Origin: Prillingera fragicola | Lineage: Eukaryota > Basidiomycota > Tremellomycetes > Trichosporonales > Trichosporonaceae | Length of the DNA stretch: 64,000 nucleotides | Direction: 5' to 3' | Assembly: GCA_002335605.1 (NCBI GenBank) | Contig: BEDY01000010.1 | Location: forward strand, 558,001-622,000 | Shown: piece by piece, positions 21,692-36,195 of the stretch | Layout: every line of letters begins with the position of its first letter | Numbering within the stretch: position 1 is the first letter of the stretch | Notes under the pieces: generated by a model | What the model saw: only the letters and a program-made list of their open reading frames with translations | Database searches by the model: none | Told to the model about the DNA's origin: nothing | Made by a program: the position numbers and the translations under genes

Positions 21692-24600
21692 TCATACAGC
21701 ACCGAGGCTTTTACGCGACTGTCTGCCGCGCTCACGGGCCTTCCTAGCGGCCCGTACAAGAGCTATGAGAGCCTCTTTGAGCTTGTCGGACCCAGGAGCC
21801 GCCAAGAACCTGCACGCGTGTCAGCTGGTCCGCAGTACGTCTAGCGAGCAACTCACGACTGCAGGTCAACAATAAACTGCTGCTTGTCTGCCGGCGGCAA
21901 GGCATGGCCAGGGATCCCTGCGAGGGCCTCTGTGGCAAAAGTCTGTGCCTCGGCCGGAGGCACAGCAACGACGGTGGCCTGAAGAATCACTGGCACCATG
22001 TCAAAGCCGTGCTCGGGGTAGCCGTCCACGATGCCCGCCAGGACCAAAGAAAGAATGGGCTTGGCGGACTGGGCAAACACGGGCTGCAGGGATGCCTGGA
22101 ATTCGGCGTGCTGCATACGCTGAGCCAAAAGATTCAAAGTGTCCAGGCATATGAGGATAGTCTCAGATGCTGGGCAATGCAAAGCAGCCAGGGTGTGCGA
22201 CACCGCTGTAGCCACGGCTGGCGACGCGAGTGTCTGTTGGGGCAGAGCCGTCATGTACGCCATGAAGCAGTGGACATAGTCGTCCATGACTAACAGTCAG
22301 CATGTGTAGAGCAGAGAAGGAACTCACCATCAGCGATCTCCTGGGCGGTCTTGAACTGCAACAGCTTGCTCAAAGACGCCGTTATGTTTTCAAATGCCCC
22401 GACAAGCAAGGCTGCAAGTGCCTCGCCACCAGGAGTCCTGGCTGCCTCGGCAAACTTGGTAGCCACCTTGCCCGTGATCCACAGGTACGAAGCGTACCCA
22501 GTTTGGGCAAAAGAGGTCGACATGCGCTCCAGCACCGGCTGCACGACGGGCTGGAGAGCCCGCTCAGGGAAGAAGGTCAGACCACGGCGCAGGATCGAAC
22601 CGACTCGCTCCGAGATGTAGTACAGCTTGGCGTACCGCGCCAGCAAAGTGTCTATAACTGCGTAAACACTCGCAGCAGTGGCGTAACAAGACTCGGGCAT
22701 AGGGTCCAACGAGCGCACGACGGCGAGGTACGCATCAAGCTGCTCGAGCGCGTCAGCGACCTTTTGAAGGTCAAGCTTGGCAGCCTCGCCAGGAGCCGCT
22801 GCAACGAGCTGCACACGCTCAATGAGGGGCTGTGTAAACTGCTGAAGCGCAGCAGCAGCCTCGGTAGGTGGGAGCGTCTTGATGACGTATGCGATAGCCT
22901 CGCACACTTCGACCATGTCGGCCTGATCCAGCTTTTCGCCAACCGTAGACACAAACGCGTGAAGCTGGGGCAGGAAGGGGACAAGATGCTGGTTACAGTC
23001 CTGGCACATGAACTTCATGGCCTGGGCGGCAGCAGCCGACACCTCATCCTCAGCCATGTCAAAGCCAGCCGAGACGTACTGCAGCTGGAAGGCAAGGTTC
23101 TGGGGGTGGCGGTCGATCCACTGGGTGTAGCGCGATATCACAAGGATCGCAGCGTAACGAATGCGGGGGTGGTCGGGAAGTTTGGGAAGCAGCTCCATAA
23201 TGTGAGGCATGACCTCGTCATCGTCGGGGTCAACCTCGGCACCCATAGAGCGCATGGAGAACAGAGGAGCTTCAATCTCCTGCCACGATGGCGATGGCTT
23301 GGCCATGGCCGCAACAACCAAGTCGTACGACTTGCGCAAGCAGGTTGGGGCACCCAAGACCTGGCAACAGTCCTTGAGAGTGTCGCCCATGCGGTGGCGG
23401 AAGGTGCGGAACTCGTCGCGCTCCTGCGGTGTCTGCTCCTCGTTATCCGAAGGGAAATGCAAGTGGCCAATGATTGTGGTTTGGAGGTTGGCGAATATCT
23501 CCAAGTAAGGGGCAAAGTTCTCGTCGCCCTGCAGACCCGACTTGCGGTTGACGATCGTTGACAATATCCACCAGAACTGGAAGGTAATGGGCACAATGTC
23601 GAGGTCAGGGTAGGCGGTGCAGGTCATGATGGCCTCGACGAGGGGCAGCGCCTCGCGGGGGTGCAGCTTGATTATGTCGCGGTAGCACTCGCCAGCCTCG
23701 CAGAACAGCCTGCAGTAACCGCGTGTCCTGTCGGGGTCCTCGCTGTACTGCTCCAACTTTGGCCGCAAGGCGATCAGCCGGGGCATAATCTGGCGCACAA
23801 CGTCCATGTTGTCGTGAACCTCCTGGGTCTCGTGAATCATGTCGCAAATGACGTCGACGGCAGCGTCAAAGAGGTCGTAGGGCTCGAGAGCATCAAACAT
23901 CGCACCAAAGAGGGGAGTCTGAGCCACAACGTCCACAGGAAACTCGCCAGCGCGAAGCCAGCTACGCATTGTCTCGAAGATGGCCGACTGGATTTGAGAG
24001 GTGAGACCTAGTGAAGTCAGCTGGTGTCCGGCCCGAGGTATCGTACCTGTCGCCTGAATGTACATGGACAGAATGTTGATGACCTGCTCGCTTGAGCCCG
24101 TGACGAGGTCCTCGTAATGGTTCGAGCCACTTGGTGGTGGCGGAAGGCGCGAGTTCAACGACTCTTCTGCCAGAGATCCAAGGAAGCGCAGCAAGACTAT
24201 CACCGTCGCTGGGTCCTTGCCGTATCGCTCAATCATCCCTGCGACAACGTCGGTCCACTCTGGCATCTGCAGCGCAAGGTCGGCCAAAGCCAAGCACAGC
24301 TGCGTCAACACTGCGCGCGAGCCGACAGGAGCGTCTGGCTGTGTGAGCGGTGTGAGGGCACCAAGAAGAGAGTCTCGGAGTGACGGGAGAGCATCACGCG
24401 GAAGCTGGGCGAGATCGTAGAGAATCTGCGACATGAGTCATCGGCATCGTTATCATTGATAGCTCACCTTTGAGCGCAGTGTCTGTGCAGAAAACATGCG
24501 ACCCTCGAGCGGTGCCTCGGCCGACGTCAAGAGGGCATGACAAGTCTGCCATGCCTCTACCTTGTCTTAGTTAGCAACAGGCTAGAATCCCAGCCGATAA

Positions 24601-24732
24601 ACTTACAGAGTGCTGAAACTCTTGGAGCCAGTCATTTGCCTGCTTCTTTGCAGCTGCGTCTGGATCGTGGTAGAGCGCTTGGAGAGCTTGAAGCACAGTC
24701 GCCGTAGCTTGCTCCTGCTGGGACGAGGCCAT
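21692..24732 (-). CDS. MTR10: Importin-beta family nuclear transport receptor Mtr10/transportin-3
   Basis: This karyopherin imports SR-like mRNA-binding proteins and in yeast also affects tRNA traffic. Exons (minus) are 24607-24732, 24468-24560, 24047-24425, 22328-24007, 21857-22289 and 21692-21809, totalling 2829 nt and 942 residues (yeast Mtr10 is 972). The N-terminus has the importin-beta N-terminal helix pattern: ALYHDPDAAAKKQANDWLQE, then QHSVEAWQTCHALL and GRMFSAQTLRSKILYDL. The Exportin-1-like region follows from about residue 90 (ALADLALQMPEWTDVVAGMI), then HEAT repeats to the end. FCEAGECYRDIIK and DCCQVLGAPTCLRKSY resemble the conserved TNPO3 centre. The first intron uses a CAAG acceptor. 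The gene is divergent from the CreA/Mig1 gene across 1.2 kb. Confidence 0.92.
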
Positions 24733-25906
24733 ACCGCTTGGTGATGGAGTATGGGGCGGCGGGGGGGTGGGTGATTGTTGGGAAACAAGAGCAGCTGGTT
24801 TGTGTATGCAACCAACTATTACCCAGTTGTAGTAACAGATCGAGCAGCTCAGGCGCGCTCGTGGCGGATTTTGGGCAGTGTGGCACCCACGTGGAAGTAG
24901 CGTGGAGGGATACGGGGGCCCATTGAGTCATGCTAGGTTCAGACTGAAAACCCAAAATCTGCAAGATCCCTCCATCATTCCGGTACAGCTCGACTACGCT
25001 GAACTCTGCACTGTGCTATGGTCAGGTACTATGCAAATAGCAAAAACCTTTGCTGAGCCGTTTAACAGCGGCGAGTACGGCGACTGCAGTTGCGGCCGCA
25101 GCGTAGCCCCGTGGGCCTGTCGACCCATGTGATAGCGCGAGATCGAGTTGGGTGGGCTGGGGTGGGTCCCTGATTGCACATTACAGCAACGAGGCGTCGG
25201 AGGAATCGGGGCAACGAGCAGCTCCCACTGCGGGTGTCATGCCCTCCTCCTCTGCAAATTGCTCCCCTTGGCCTGCCTGCCTGCCTGTCGCGCCTGTCGA
25301 CCGCCTCGACCGCCTCGACCGCCGCCGCGGTGGTCTGCCTCGCAGTACCATTGCCGCTTTTGTGCCCCGGAAGGAAGGCGGGGGAGAAAATCCACCACAC
25401 GCCGCCTCTCGCCTTATCCATCGTCTCCCTTTTGCTCCGACTTCCTCCACAAACATTTTACTCGTCTTCTTTATCCGTACTCCATCCACCCCCGCACACA
25501 TCCCATCCACCTGCTTTGGGAGTCGAGTCTGCGCATCTGCTTCCCTCTCCCGTTCTATCATCCACCTGGCATCTCGTGCCGTAAATTTCCACCCTCACCC
25601 AATTCACTCCTAAACGAGCACGCAGGCGCACGTTTGGATTTCGACTTGCGGCCCCGCGTCCCTATCAGCGACACACTCTCCATCGCGACAAACCCTCTTC
25701 TTGTGTTTGCTCTCATTCGCCCATCCCTCTGTTGCTACCTCATTCCGCGTACAGCACTCGCGACATTGTCGACACGCTTAGCCAGACATCGCTTAAACAC
25801 CCTACTCGGGCCCCCCACAATACCAAAGCAACGCTAGGCTCCGCGCCACCCACGCCATCCTTGACTGGATTTCAATAGTCTTTCCACCCATCCCTCGTCT
25901 AACACA
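24733..25906. promoter_or_regulatory. Divergent promoter and long leader, MTR10 / CreA-Mig1
   Basis: 1.17 kb with no convincing gene. It contains a G-rich run (24766-24777), tandem GCCTGCCTGC and CGACCGCCT units (25270-25325), and a long pyrimidine-rich stretch (25380-25600) typical of a fungal 5' UTR. Short upstream ATGs, for example at 25239, could form uORFs if transcription starts early. Confidence 0.5.
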
Positions 25907-28157
<2,251 letters not shown>

Positions 28158-29514
28158 ACACGTCAACAGCTTTTGTCTCGTAAACACAATGTACATGGAC
28201 TCTTGGTAGCGTGCTGCCCCTTTTTGATATATAGATGTGCTGGATTTTTCTGGTCATGAATAGATGCGTTTTTTGCTTCATGCTACCTTTGCGCGACACT
28301 GATTGTTGACGACCAAGACAGCTCCTCGCCACTCGCGCCAACGTGGAGATTCCAGCAGTGCGAGACCGGTTTCTCCGGAGCCCAGTGACGTCGCCCGCAC
28401 ACTAAACATTAAAACGTGCACAATAACGTACCAAGCCCTGGCTCAAGGCGGTATGTTTGGTCCGTCCAGGCATCTCGGCCTCGGCCGCCGCGCACGCACA
28501 CACGCTCAACGCGCGCGTGTTAGTGCTTGCGAAATGCGAAAACAAAAAATGGCTGCATGGTGGAACGGTGATCGGGGCTCCGTGGCTGTTGCCGCTACAC
28601 GTGAACGAGTGCGTACGTGCCGTACTCCGCGTGGGTGGCAGGTGAGATCCTGGGAATAGATCACGGTGCAGGTAGGCACAAAGAACACTGTGAGTAACCA
28701 CTCACTTTGAGTGTCTCGCTGCGTGGGTACCCGCCACGCACGAGCGCACGTTTGATCTTGTGAGGCCGTGTGAGGTCGCTGGGTGAGGCTACTGGCTGTC
28801 GTTGTGGGCGACCGATCGTATCGCACGGGACATGGTCGGGGCTGCTCGGAAGAGTCACTTTGCGTGACAACCATGTACCCGACTGATTACCATTGTTCCG
28901 CGTGGCCGAGGTGTTTCCGGATGATTGCGTGGTGGGAAGACTGCAAGGCGTGCTCTTGCTCATGACATGCCTAGTAGTGTCCCTCTTGGTCTCGTGCATC
29001 AGACCGAGGAGCAGGGTTGTGGTTAGGCTGGTCTGGACAGAAACCCGAGTCTCATCTCGACCTCGGCAACTTTGGCACGGCCGATGATTGCCTCACCGGC
29101 CGACCCGGTGTTGGGTTTCCATCGACTCAAGGCTGGGCCCACCCACCCACGCCACTCACCTGTACTTGCGTTTTATGGTCCACCCCCACGCGCTGAGGGT
29201 GGCGTGGCAGAACCCTGCAAACAGAGACAGTGGCGCCTCCGGCGCCTAATCACGGCCGACATGGGTAAATGTTGTTGCTCGTCTGAGCAAACTATTGAGC
29301 ATATCTTCAGGTTTAGGAGGTTGACGGTCAGTGACGGCCGATATCAGGAATCGCAGCATACACAAGAGATCAAAGTGTGCATCGTCGCAGAGCTGCTCAG
29401 TGGATGTTGATGATTTTATGGCTTGGCGTTGGCTCGGCACAAGTCAGGTAGAGACTGAAAAGCAAAGTCTGCACATAGAATGGCCAGGAGTTCCCTCACT
29501 CGCCCAAAATTACA
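28158..29514. other. Intergenic region upstream of the siderophore transporter
   Basis: 1.36 kb with no supported gene, holding the CreA 3' UTR (a T-rich stretch at 28218-28275) and the transporter promoter. A copy of the iron-GATA consensus (ATCWGATAA) was looked for by eye and not found, so iron control is not shown by the sequence. Confidence 0.5.
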
Positions 29515-31741
29515 ATGTCCCGTCCTCCTCTGGAAACGACTCTCAGCCTGGCGTCAAAGTATGGCGACCAGACCCATGCCCAGTCCAGCGGCGACGACGA
29601 TGAGGGGCTCCCCGCGAACAAGGACGCCGAGTCCCAGGTTGCCGAGGAAAGGGTGGCGTTCCAGGACGCTGGAGTCACCAGGATTGAGGCCCTGTGTGAG
29701 TATATCCACAGTGTCCACAGCCGAGACTGACTATTAGACCACGTCTTTGGCGGCACCTGGGGTGTGTGGGCTTTGTGGATCTCGATCGGCCTCATTGCCT
29801 ACGTCTACTCGCTCAGCAGGTCCACTACTTATGTTTGTAAGTGCCACTGCCACAATCTCATTCCCGCTGATCATGCGCAGATGCCTCCTTTGCCACCTCT
29901 GCGTTCGGTCAGCACACGGTTATTGGCACAATTGGTGTCATCAACGGTATTCTCGGCGGTGTGGCGCCTCCCTTCATCGCCAAGCTTGCCGACGTGTGGT
30001 CACGGCCGCACGCCCTTGCCATCTCTGTCGCGCTCTACGCCATTGGGTACGCCATGTGCGCTGGCGCCAAGAATGTGTCTACTGTGGTGGCAGGCCAGTT
30101 TGTTTACACCCTGGGAAACACGGGCATTACCTTTTGTGAGATCGCCCAAGAGTGCGACAGGTGCTGGGGCTAATGTGGACAGTAAACTCGATTCTCATTG
30201 CCGACATCACGTCGCTGCAGTGGCGTGCCTTTGCCGACGGAGCTGTCAACCTCCCGTACGTCGTCAATGCCTTTGTGGCTGGCTTCATCTCTGCCGGAAT
30301 CTCGGCATACAGCGCAAACGGATGGCGATGGGGCGTGAGTTATGAGGCGACGCTATCGCTGACCTGCACCAGTATGGAATGTTCTGCATTCTCCTGCCGA
30401 CCTGCATGTCGCCGGCGCTTGTCGTCTTGTTCATTGGTGACCATCGCGCCAAAATGATGGGTATGGAGCACAAGCGCCGGGAGCAGCTTGAAAAGCAGCT
30501 TCCAGAGGAGGTTCCACGCACTCTGTGGGAGAGTGTCCAGTTTTACTTTGTCCGCCTCAATGTCGTTGGCCTCCTTCTGATGGGTTTCGGCTTTGCACTT
30601 CTCCTCACCCCCATTACCCTCAGCACGACTGCCAAGGGTGGATACTCGAACCGTAGGTTTCAACTGGAAGAGCTTAATTGACGTCCCAGCCTCCCTGATT
30701 GCCATGCTTTGCATTGGTGGCGTCTTGTTCATTTGCTGGTGCGTATGGGATGGCTTCTACGCAAAGTATCCCTTCATGCCCCGCCGTGTCTTCAACCGCA
30801 CCTTTGTGAGTGTCTGGTTTACGGTTTCCCTGTGGCTTACATCTAGGTTGCTTGCGTCATGGTCGACTTTTTCTACTTTTCCTCAAGCTACCTCATCGAC
30901 ACTTACTTCACGTCGTGGGTGTACGTTATTGTGGACTGGAATGTGAGTGGCAGCAGTCGTGGCAGCAAAGCTGATGGACCAGGACCGCAACTATGGCTTC
31001 TTCATCAACACGGTATCCACAGCCATGTGTGGCCTTGCCATCTTCTCGGGTCTTTTCATCCGCTACACTCACCGATACAAGTACCTCCAGATCTTTGGGC
31101 TGTGCACACGTACCATGTGAGGCTTGACCGATGGCCAGCTCTGACAGTACCCAGTGGGCTCGGTCTTGTTTATCATGCCACCTCTAACCCCACCGACGCG
31201 GTTCTGGTCATGTCCCAGATTCTTATCGGCATTGGTGGTGCCATTTCGGTCATATCATCATACATTGGGGTCCAGGGCTCTGTCCCTCACCAGGACATGG
31301 CCATCGCGACTGCTGTGCTCAACCTGATCAGTTCGATCGGCAGCTCCATCACTATAGCCATCTCCTCGTCGGTCTGGAACAAAGAGGTCCCTCGCAACCT
31401 CCAGACTTACCTCGGAGCCACCCACAATGCCACTGAGCTTGCAGAAGTCTTTGGCTCGATCTACGTCGCCCGCACCACCGAGCCACGCGAGCTCGTCAAG
31501 CAAGGTACGTTTCATCTTCTCATCCTACAAGCTGACCTCCCCAGCTTACCTTGACTCGACCAAGAATCTCTTCCTTGCGGGGTTGATTGTGAGCTTTGGC
31601 TCGATTATTGCCGGTATTTTTGCGCGTAACTTCTACCTCACTGCTGCACACAATGCCGTTGAGCCTCACAAGATTATCAAGTTTGGTCGTAACCAGGACG
31701 TGCCCCCTACCGAGAAGACAAAGGTGGCGGATGTTGAGTAG
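29515..31741 (+). CDS. Siderophore-iron transporter, major facilitator superfamily (Arn/Sit/Mir type)
   Basis: This is a proton-coupled carrier that takes up ferric-siderophore complexes. Exons are 29515-29695, 29738-29836, 29881-30135, 30183-30334, 30373-30652, 30690-30805, 30847-30942, 30983-31116, 31155-31504 and 31545-31741, totalling 1860 nt and 619 residues. About 14 hydrophobic segments are present, such as WGVWALWISIGLIAYVYSLS, ALAISVALYAIGYAMCAGA and GLLLMGFGFALLLTPITL. Family motifs include NSILIADITSLQWRAFADG, VNAFVAGFISAGI, GWRWGYGMFCILLP, FVACVMVDFFYFSSSYL and GSVPHQDMAIATAVLNLISS. The 30136-30182 intron was placed because only it restores TFLNSILIADITSL. The C-terminus is cytosolic and charged. 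The siderophore carried cannot be read from sequence. Confidence 0.92.
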
Positions 31742-31976
31742 AATTACCTCGTCCAGCTGGATTGATACTGCTCTTCGCAAGGGATTGGGCTGTAGTCGCA
31801 GTATGCATTGGTGTCCACTAGACACGACATCGCCCGCGGTGCCACATTGACAACGGTATTTCACGGTCCAGTCCAGAAGGTGGGCAACCTCCACCATCTA
31901 ACACTCGCGCGTAGGGACAACACTACCAACATCAATCCAACGAGCAGCACCTCTCTGATCTTCTAAAATCAGCACC

Positions 31977-32518
31977 ATGCCTCCCAAGCCCTCTCTCTCG
32001 CTGTTCCTAGCCTACTGCCCCGACCGCGTTGCGGCCGGCATTGTGGAAGCTCGTCTTGCCGCCCGGGCCGACCACTTTGCCATGTTTGCAAAGGACCAAG
32101 CTGCCGGTCGTGCGGGTGAGTTAACAATGATTATTCCTTGAACGCGCTCTGAATGCGTCTGCTAACATGTATCCCCTGACGTATGGCGGCGTCCCTTGCT
32201 TGCTATTGAACTTGCTTTCGAACTGGAACAGAGTTCGGCCGCGCCATCCTCCCCCCACCCGACTCGCCCCTGCGCGGCCCCGAGGGACTCGCCAAGCTTC
32301 CCCCCAACGTCCAGCCGATGGGGGGCAGTGTAATGCTCCTCCGCTGCGAGAACCTCGAGCGCGCTTGGGAGCGCGTCAAGACTGACCCATACTGGGTTGC
32401 GGGCGTTTGGGACCCCGAGACGACGCGCGTGGAGGAGTTTTGTGCTCCACCCCCCGCTGGGACCGTTGCGGGGGTCGACGCCACTGCTGTCGGCGGTACT
32501 GGGTCGGGCATCGCGTAG
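31977..32518 (+). CDS. Small YCII-domain protein
   Basis: This 141-residue protein has a YCII-related domain, a ferredoxin-like fold of mostly unknown function. Exons are 31977-32115 and 32232-32518, with a 116-nt intron. Supporting features are LFLAYCPDRVAAGIVEARLA at the N-terminus and a conserved His in ADHFAMFAKD. RAILPPPDSPL and GGSVMLLRCENLERAWERVK are also present, as is the typical TDPYWVAGVWD with its Asp-Pro-Tyr. The C-terminal 25 residues are Ala/Gly-rich. The gene starts 236 bp after the transporter stop on the same strand. Shared function with it is not implied. Confidence 0.75.
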
Positions 32519-33346
32519 TCGGCCACGTCGAATCGGCCAAGACGCGGCGCGCAATGACGCCTCTCGACACCGTACGGTGGGATCGACGTGTGGAGGTGGA
32601 GGCCAGGGGTCGTGTTGATGCAACCCATTGAATGACAACTAGGCAGCAGCCATGCCCGCGGTGCCACGGCCGTACCTCGTGATCGTGCGAGCTGACACTC
32701 GGGGGCGAGGCTCCTGCAGTCGATCTGCGGGGGTGTCGCGGCTGCTTTCTGATACGCTGACCACCCACCACCCGTAGTGACCCCGCAGTTACGGAACATC
32801 TCGTCTAGGATTCTCCGACGATAAGGCTCGGCCGCAGCCTCATCCGATGTTTCGCCCGTAATCTCTGCTAAACCAAGATGCATGCGGGGCCACGGTGGTT
32901 CGAGCTGGGCATGGTTCTTCGTCTCCAGGTTGCACGTAAAAGAGTGAAACCCGTTGGACCCATGGGGCTCAGAGTGTCACAGCAATGTAGTCTTCATTGC
33001 TTCAACACCTCAGTCGCCAACTTGGCATGCCGTCGCCGTTGCAGCCCCGGCTTTGGGGGTCTGGCCGCCAAGCTTTATGGCCCTCGCATCGCACTCCTGT
33101 GGCTGGGTCAATTGCCTCGCCAAGGACCTTCCATCCGAGGAGATGGTTGTGCCGGACGCCATGGTAGGGAAGCCAAGAAACAAATACATTTGCGTATTGA
33201 AAAACGCTATACAAGCTGCGCGCTCGACCCAGGCGCTTGGCCATACCATTATCCGAGAGAGAAGTTCGATGAAGCGGGGGGCACACTTGCACACAACCCC
33301 ACAATAAGACCGACCCCCATTACCATAGCCCAATTAGGGGCTGCCC
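32519..33346. other. Convergent intergenic region
   Basis: 828 bp between the YCII gene stop and the stop of the opposing transcription factor. Several short open frames exist on both strands, but none has protein-like composition or family resemblance. Confidence 0.45.
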
Positions 33347-36195
33347 TTACATCGCAAAGTTGTTACCGTTCGGGTCAGGCGTAAAGGCTTGCGGAACGGT
33401 GCCGTCATTGGGGGCCATCCAAACGTCGCCAGCACCCTGCAGAGCAATGCCGAGCCATTCGTCAAACTGAGCCTGGCTCAGGTCCGAAGGGCGGCCACCA
33501 GTTGCAGAGTTTGTTCGCCTCGGCAGAGCTTGCAGCATGGGCACATCGACGGTGCCAGGGACGGCCGATGTCTCGTCGCCAGGAAGGCCGGGAATGGCGA
33601 TGCGACAAGCGCGCGAGAACTCGAGAAGAAGCTCGGCGGAACGGTTGCCGGCGGGGCGCTGGATTGTTAGAAAGGCAAACTGGGATATCTGTACTTACCC
33701 TTGTACCCAATGTGCGTAGCACAAGAATACTCGCGCAGAGACCCTGCAGAGCAATCTGGAGCACATTGTCGCCAGCCGGGGTGTTGGGCTGGGACCTCAC
33801 GTGCAAGATGATACCGATGAGACCCGCACCTGCCTGTAGCAACTGTGTGATTGCGTGGGCACCGAAGAAGTCGAGACGACCTTGCGTATCGATGATGCTG
33901 TACGTGCCGATTATGCCCAAGGCAGACTGGGTAATCTTTTGCAGGAGAGCCTGTTCCTCTGCAGGGTTGTAGGAGGCGTCGGCATTCGAGCCCAGGATTT
34001 CTGTGAAGCGCTGGCGAGCTGACAACAAACGAATGAATTGCTGAAGCGTAAAGACACGAGTGCGTTGGAAGAAGCGCACACTGTCGGAGTCGGACACGGT
34101 AGAGGGGGAGAACGACCAGTCTCCCACTAGGTCATCCGTGACGTGGGGCAGGAGGTCGAGCTCGTCCGGTACACTGAATGTGCGAGGGTTGCCGCCGGAC
34201 ACAAGGTCGATGAACGACGGGCGAGACTCGTCCTGGTCGCGGGTAATGGCATTCACACGACGGATAGTACGCTCCAGGATCATGTGGAGGCGGACACCAG
34301 CGATGAATCCTGCCATTACCGATGGCCGGTCGGGAGGCTGAGTGCCGATGCCCTGGTCCACGGAGATGTACGCGTCGTCCACAGCGGCAGGTTCGTCCAG
34401 CTCAATGTCGATGATGCGAAGCATCGAAGGACGACCGTACGTACAACTCGCCTGCACACACTGGCAGTAAAGCGCCCACAGGGTGCGCTTCTGCTCCTCA
34501 ATCTCGACGGCAGTGAAGCCGTACTCGTCCCTGCGACGATGGAGACCCATGTCCATGGCGATGCTGGTAGCCTGGCTCAAGAACGACCAGAGAAGGTTGG
34601 TACGAGCGGTGCCCTCCTGAACAACAGCAAGGTTGAACAATGCCTGAATCAGATAGAGATCCGAACGCTCGGCAGCAGCGGCCGTCGTAACCTCCTTGGC
34701 GAGTGCGATCAGGTCCAGGGCAAGAATCTGGCCCGTGGCAGTGACAGTGCGCAATCGTTGGTCGGGCGTGTACCGAGAGGACAAGGAGCAGATGGAGAGA
34801 ACAAGAGAAACAAAGGAAGGGTTCTTGCGGTGCTCCATGTCCACGTACGAGTGCATGAACGAAGGGGCATGAAGAATGGGCCATACTGAATCGTTAGATT
34901 TTGCAAGTGCGGGAAAACTCACAAAGATGGCTGATGGTAAAGTACGAGCGCACCAAGCTGTCGATCAAGTCCGACGGCACAACACTGGTGACGCGTTCCC
35001 ACAGGTAATCGTCGCAGGAGCTAGACGGCGACAGGGCAGACGCTGGGTCGGCAGAGGACGCAAACTTGTTGATGGTCTCAGAGTTCTCCACATCAACACC
35101 AATGGCATTCGAAAGCGACATCCACTCGTCGTGCAGAGGATTGCCGTCGTCGTCCACTGACGGGTTCCAGGCGTCGCCGTTCACCTTGAGGCGTTCAAGG
35201 AGTGGCATGCCACTCGACGGGCCCAGCCACTTGGTTTGTCCATCAGAATCCCTGAAGTTTATTAGCAGCTGATTTATTAGATAACGCACCTGTACAACAG
35301 ATCCTGGCCCTTGGTAGCCACGGGGCTCTTCGCAGTGGCTGGGTTGAAATTGTTCACTGCCTCTGGATCGTAAACAGGGAAGCCCGAGGGGTTTTGTCCT
35401 CCAACCCTGTCTGGCAAGTTCTGCGATTGTCCACCAAACCGATCAAACACGAGAGACGAGTTGTAGGGCTCCATGCCGGGAGTGAGAGTTGGACCAAGGT
35501 TGGGCTGCCCAGACGGGGTGGGTGGCATTCCAGGAGTGGGGGCAACCACAGAGCCAGGTGTACCAGACGCATCCCCAGCAACTGGTGTGCTGCCTGGAGC
35601 CCACTGCTTGGTCTTTGAGGAACCTCCGCCATCGCCATCTGATTGTGGTGATGTTTCAGAGCCAGGAGCGATGTGGGCAGCAATGCGAATCTGGTCCAAC
35701 TCGCGACGCGAGAGGCTCAACGCCGCTGATGAACCACCTGATGAAATGCTTGCAAGAAGGCTTTCCAGGTTGCGAAGGCGACTCTCGACATCGCGGTTAC
35801 GAGGCCTGAGGTAAATGGATTAGTACATGTGTGGATGCAAGCGATGGTAAACCATGGTGGCTGACGTACTTTGGACGTGGTCCTCGCTTCAGAACGGGCG
35901 CGTCGTGGGTGCAGGTAACTCCTGCTTCTGCGCAGTTGCGGCACGGGACTTGCTGATCTGTGCTAGTCAGATGGGGTCCCAGTTCAGAGTAAGGCCGCTG
36001 TACTCACCGCATCGAGCCTTGCGTTTACGGCCTGGGTGGCTGTCAGTCTGTGGGTCACGAGGAATGGGAGGGTTGTCCCCAACGCCACAACTTACACCTA
36101 TCACAAGCGCGCGGTACCCAACTGCGGGGTGCTTTGCCACTTGATGGTTCTTGCGATGCGCCGCCAGCCGAGAACTTTGTGTCTGGGCGGTCCAT
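33347..36195 (-). CDS. Zn2Cys6 fungal-specific transcription factor
   Basis: This nuclear regulator has an N-terminal zinc cluster and a middle homology region. Exons (minus) are 36096-36195, 36008-36031, 35870-35957, 35290-35805, 34923-35251, 33699-34885 and 33347-33658, totalling 2556 nt and 851 residues. The zinc cluster has Cys31, 34, 41, 47, 50 and 57: ACDRCRKRKARC, then VPCRNC and VTCTHD. It is followed by KRGPRPKPRNRDVESRLRNL, a linker and short dimerisation coil. The fungal_trans region begins near residue 345 with SHLLWPILHAPSFMHSYVDM and continues through LWALYCQCVQASCTYGRPSM. The KRGP element after the cluster recalls maltose/sucrose activators, but no target can be assigned. The zinc cluster is divided over three exons, one only 24 nt. 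Confidence 0.88.

Noticed and set aside
30136..30152. 17-nt intron in the siderophore transporter
   Set aside because: It kept a long frame but is far too short; a 47-nt intron (30136-30182) gives the conserved TFLNSILIADITS instead.
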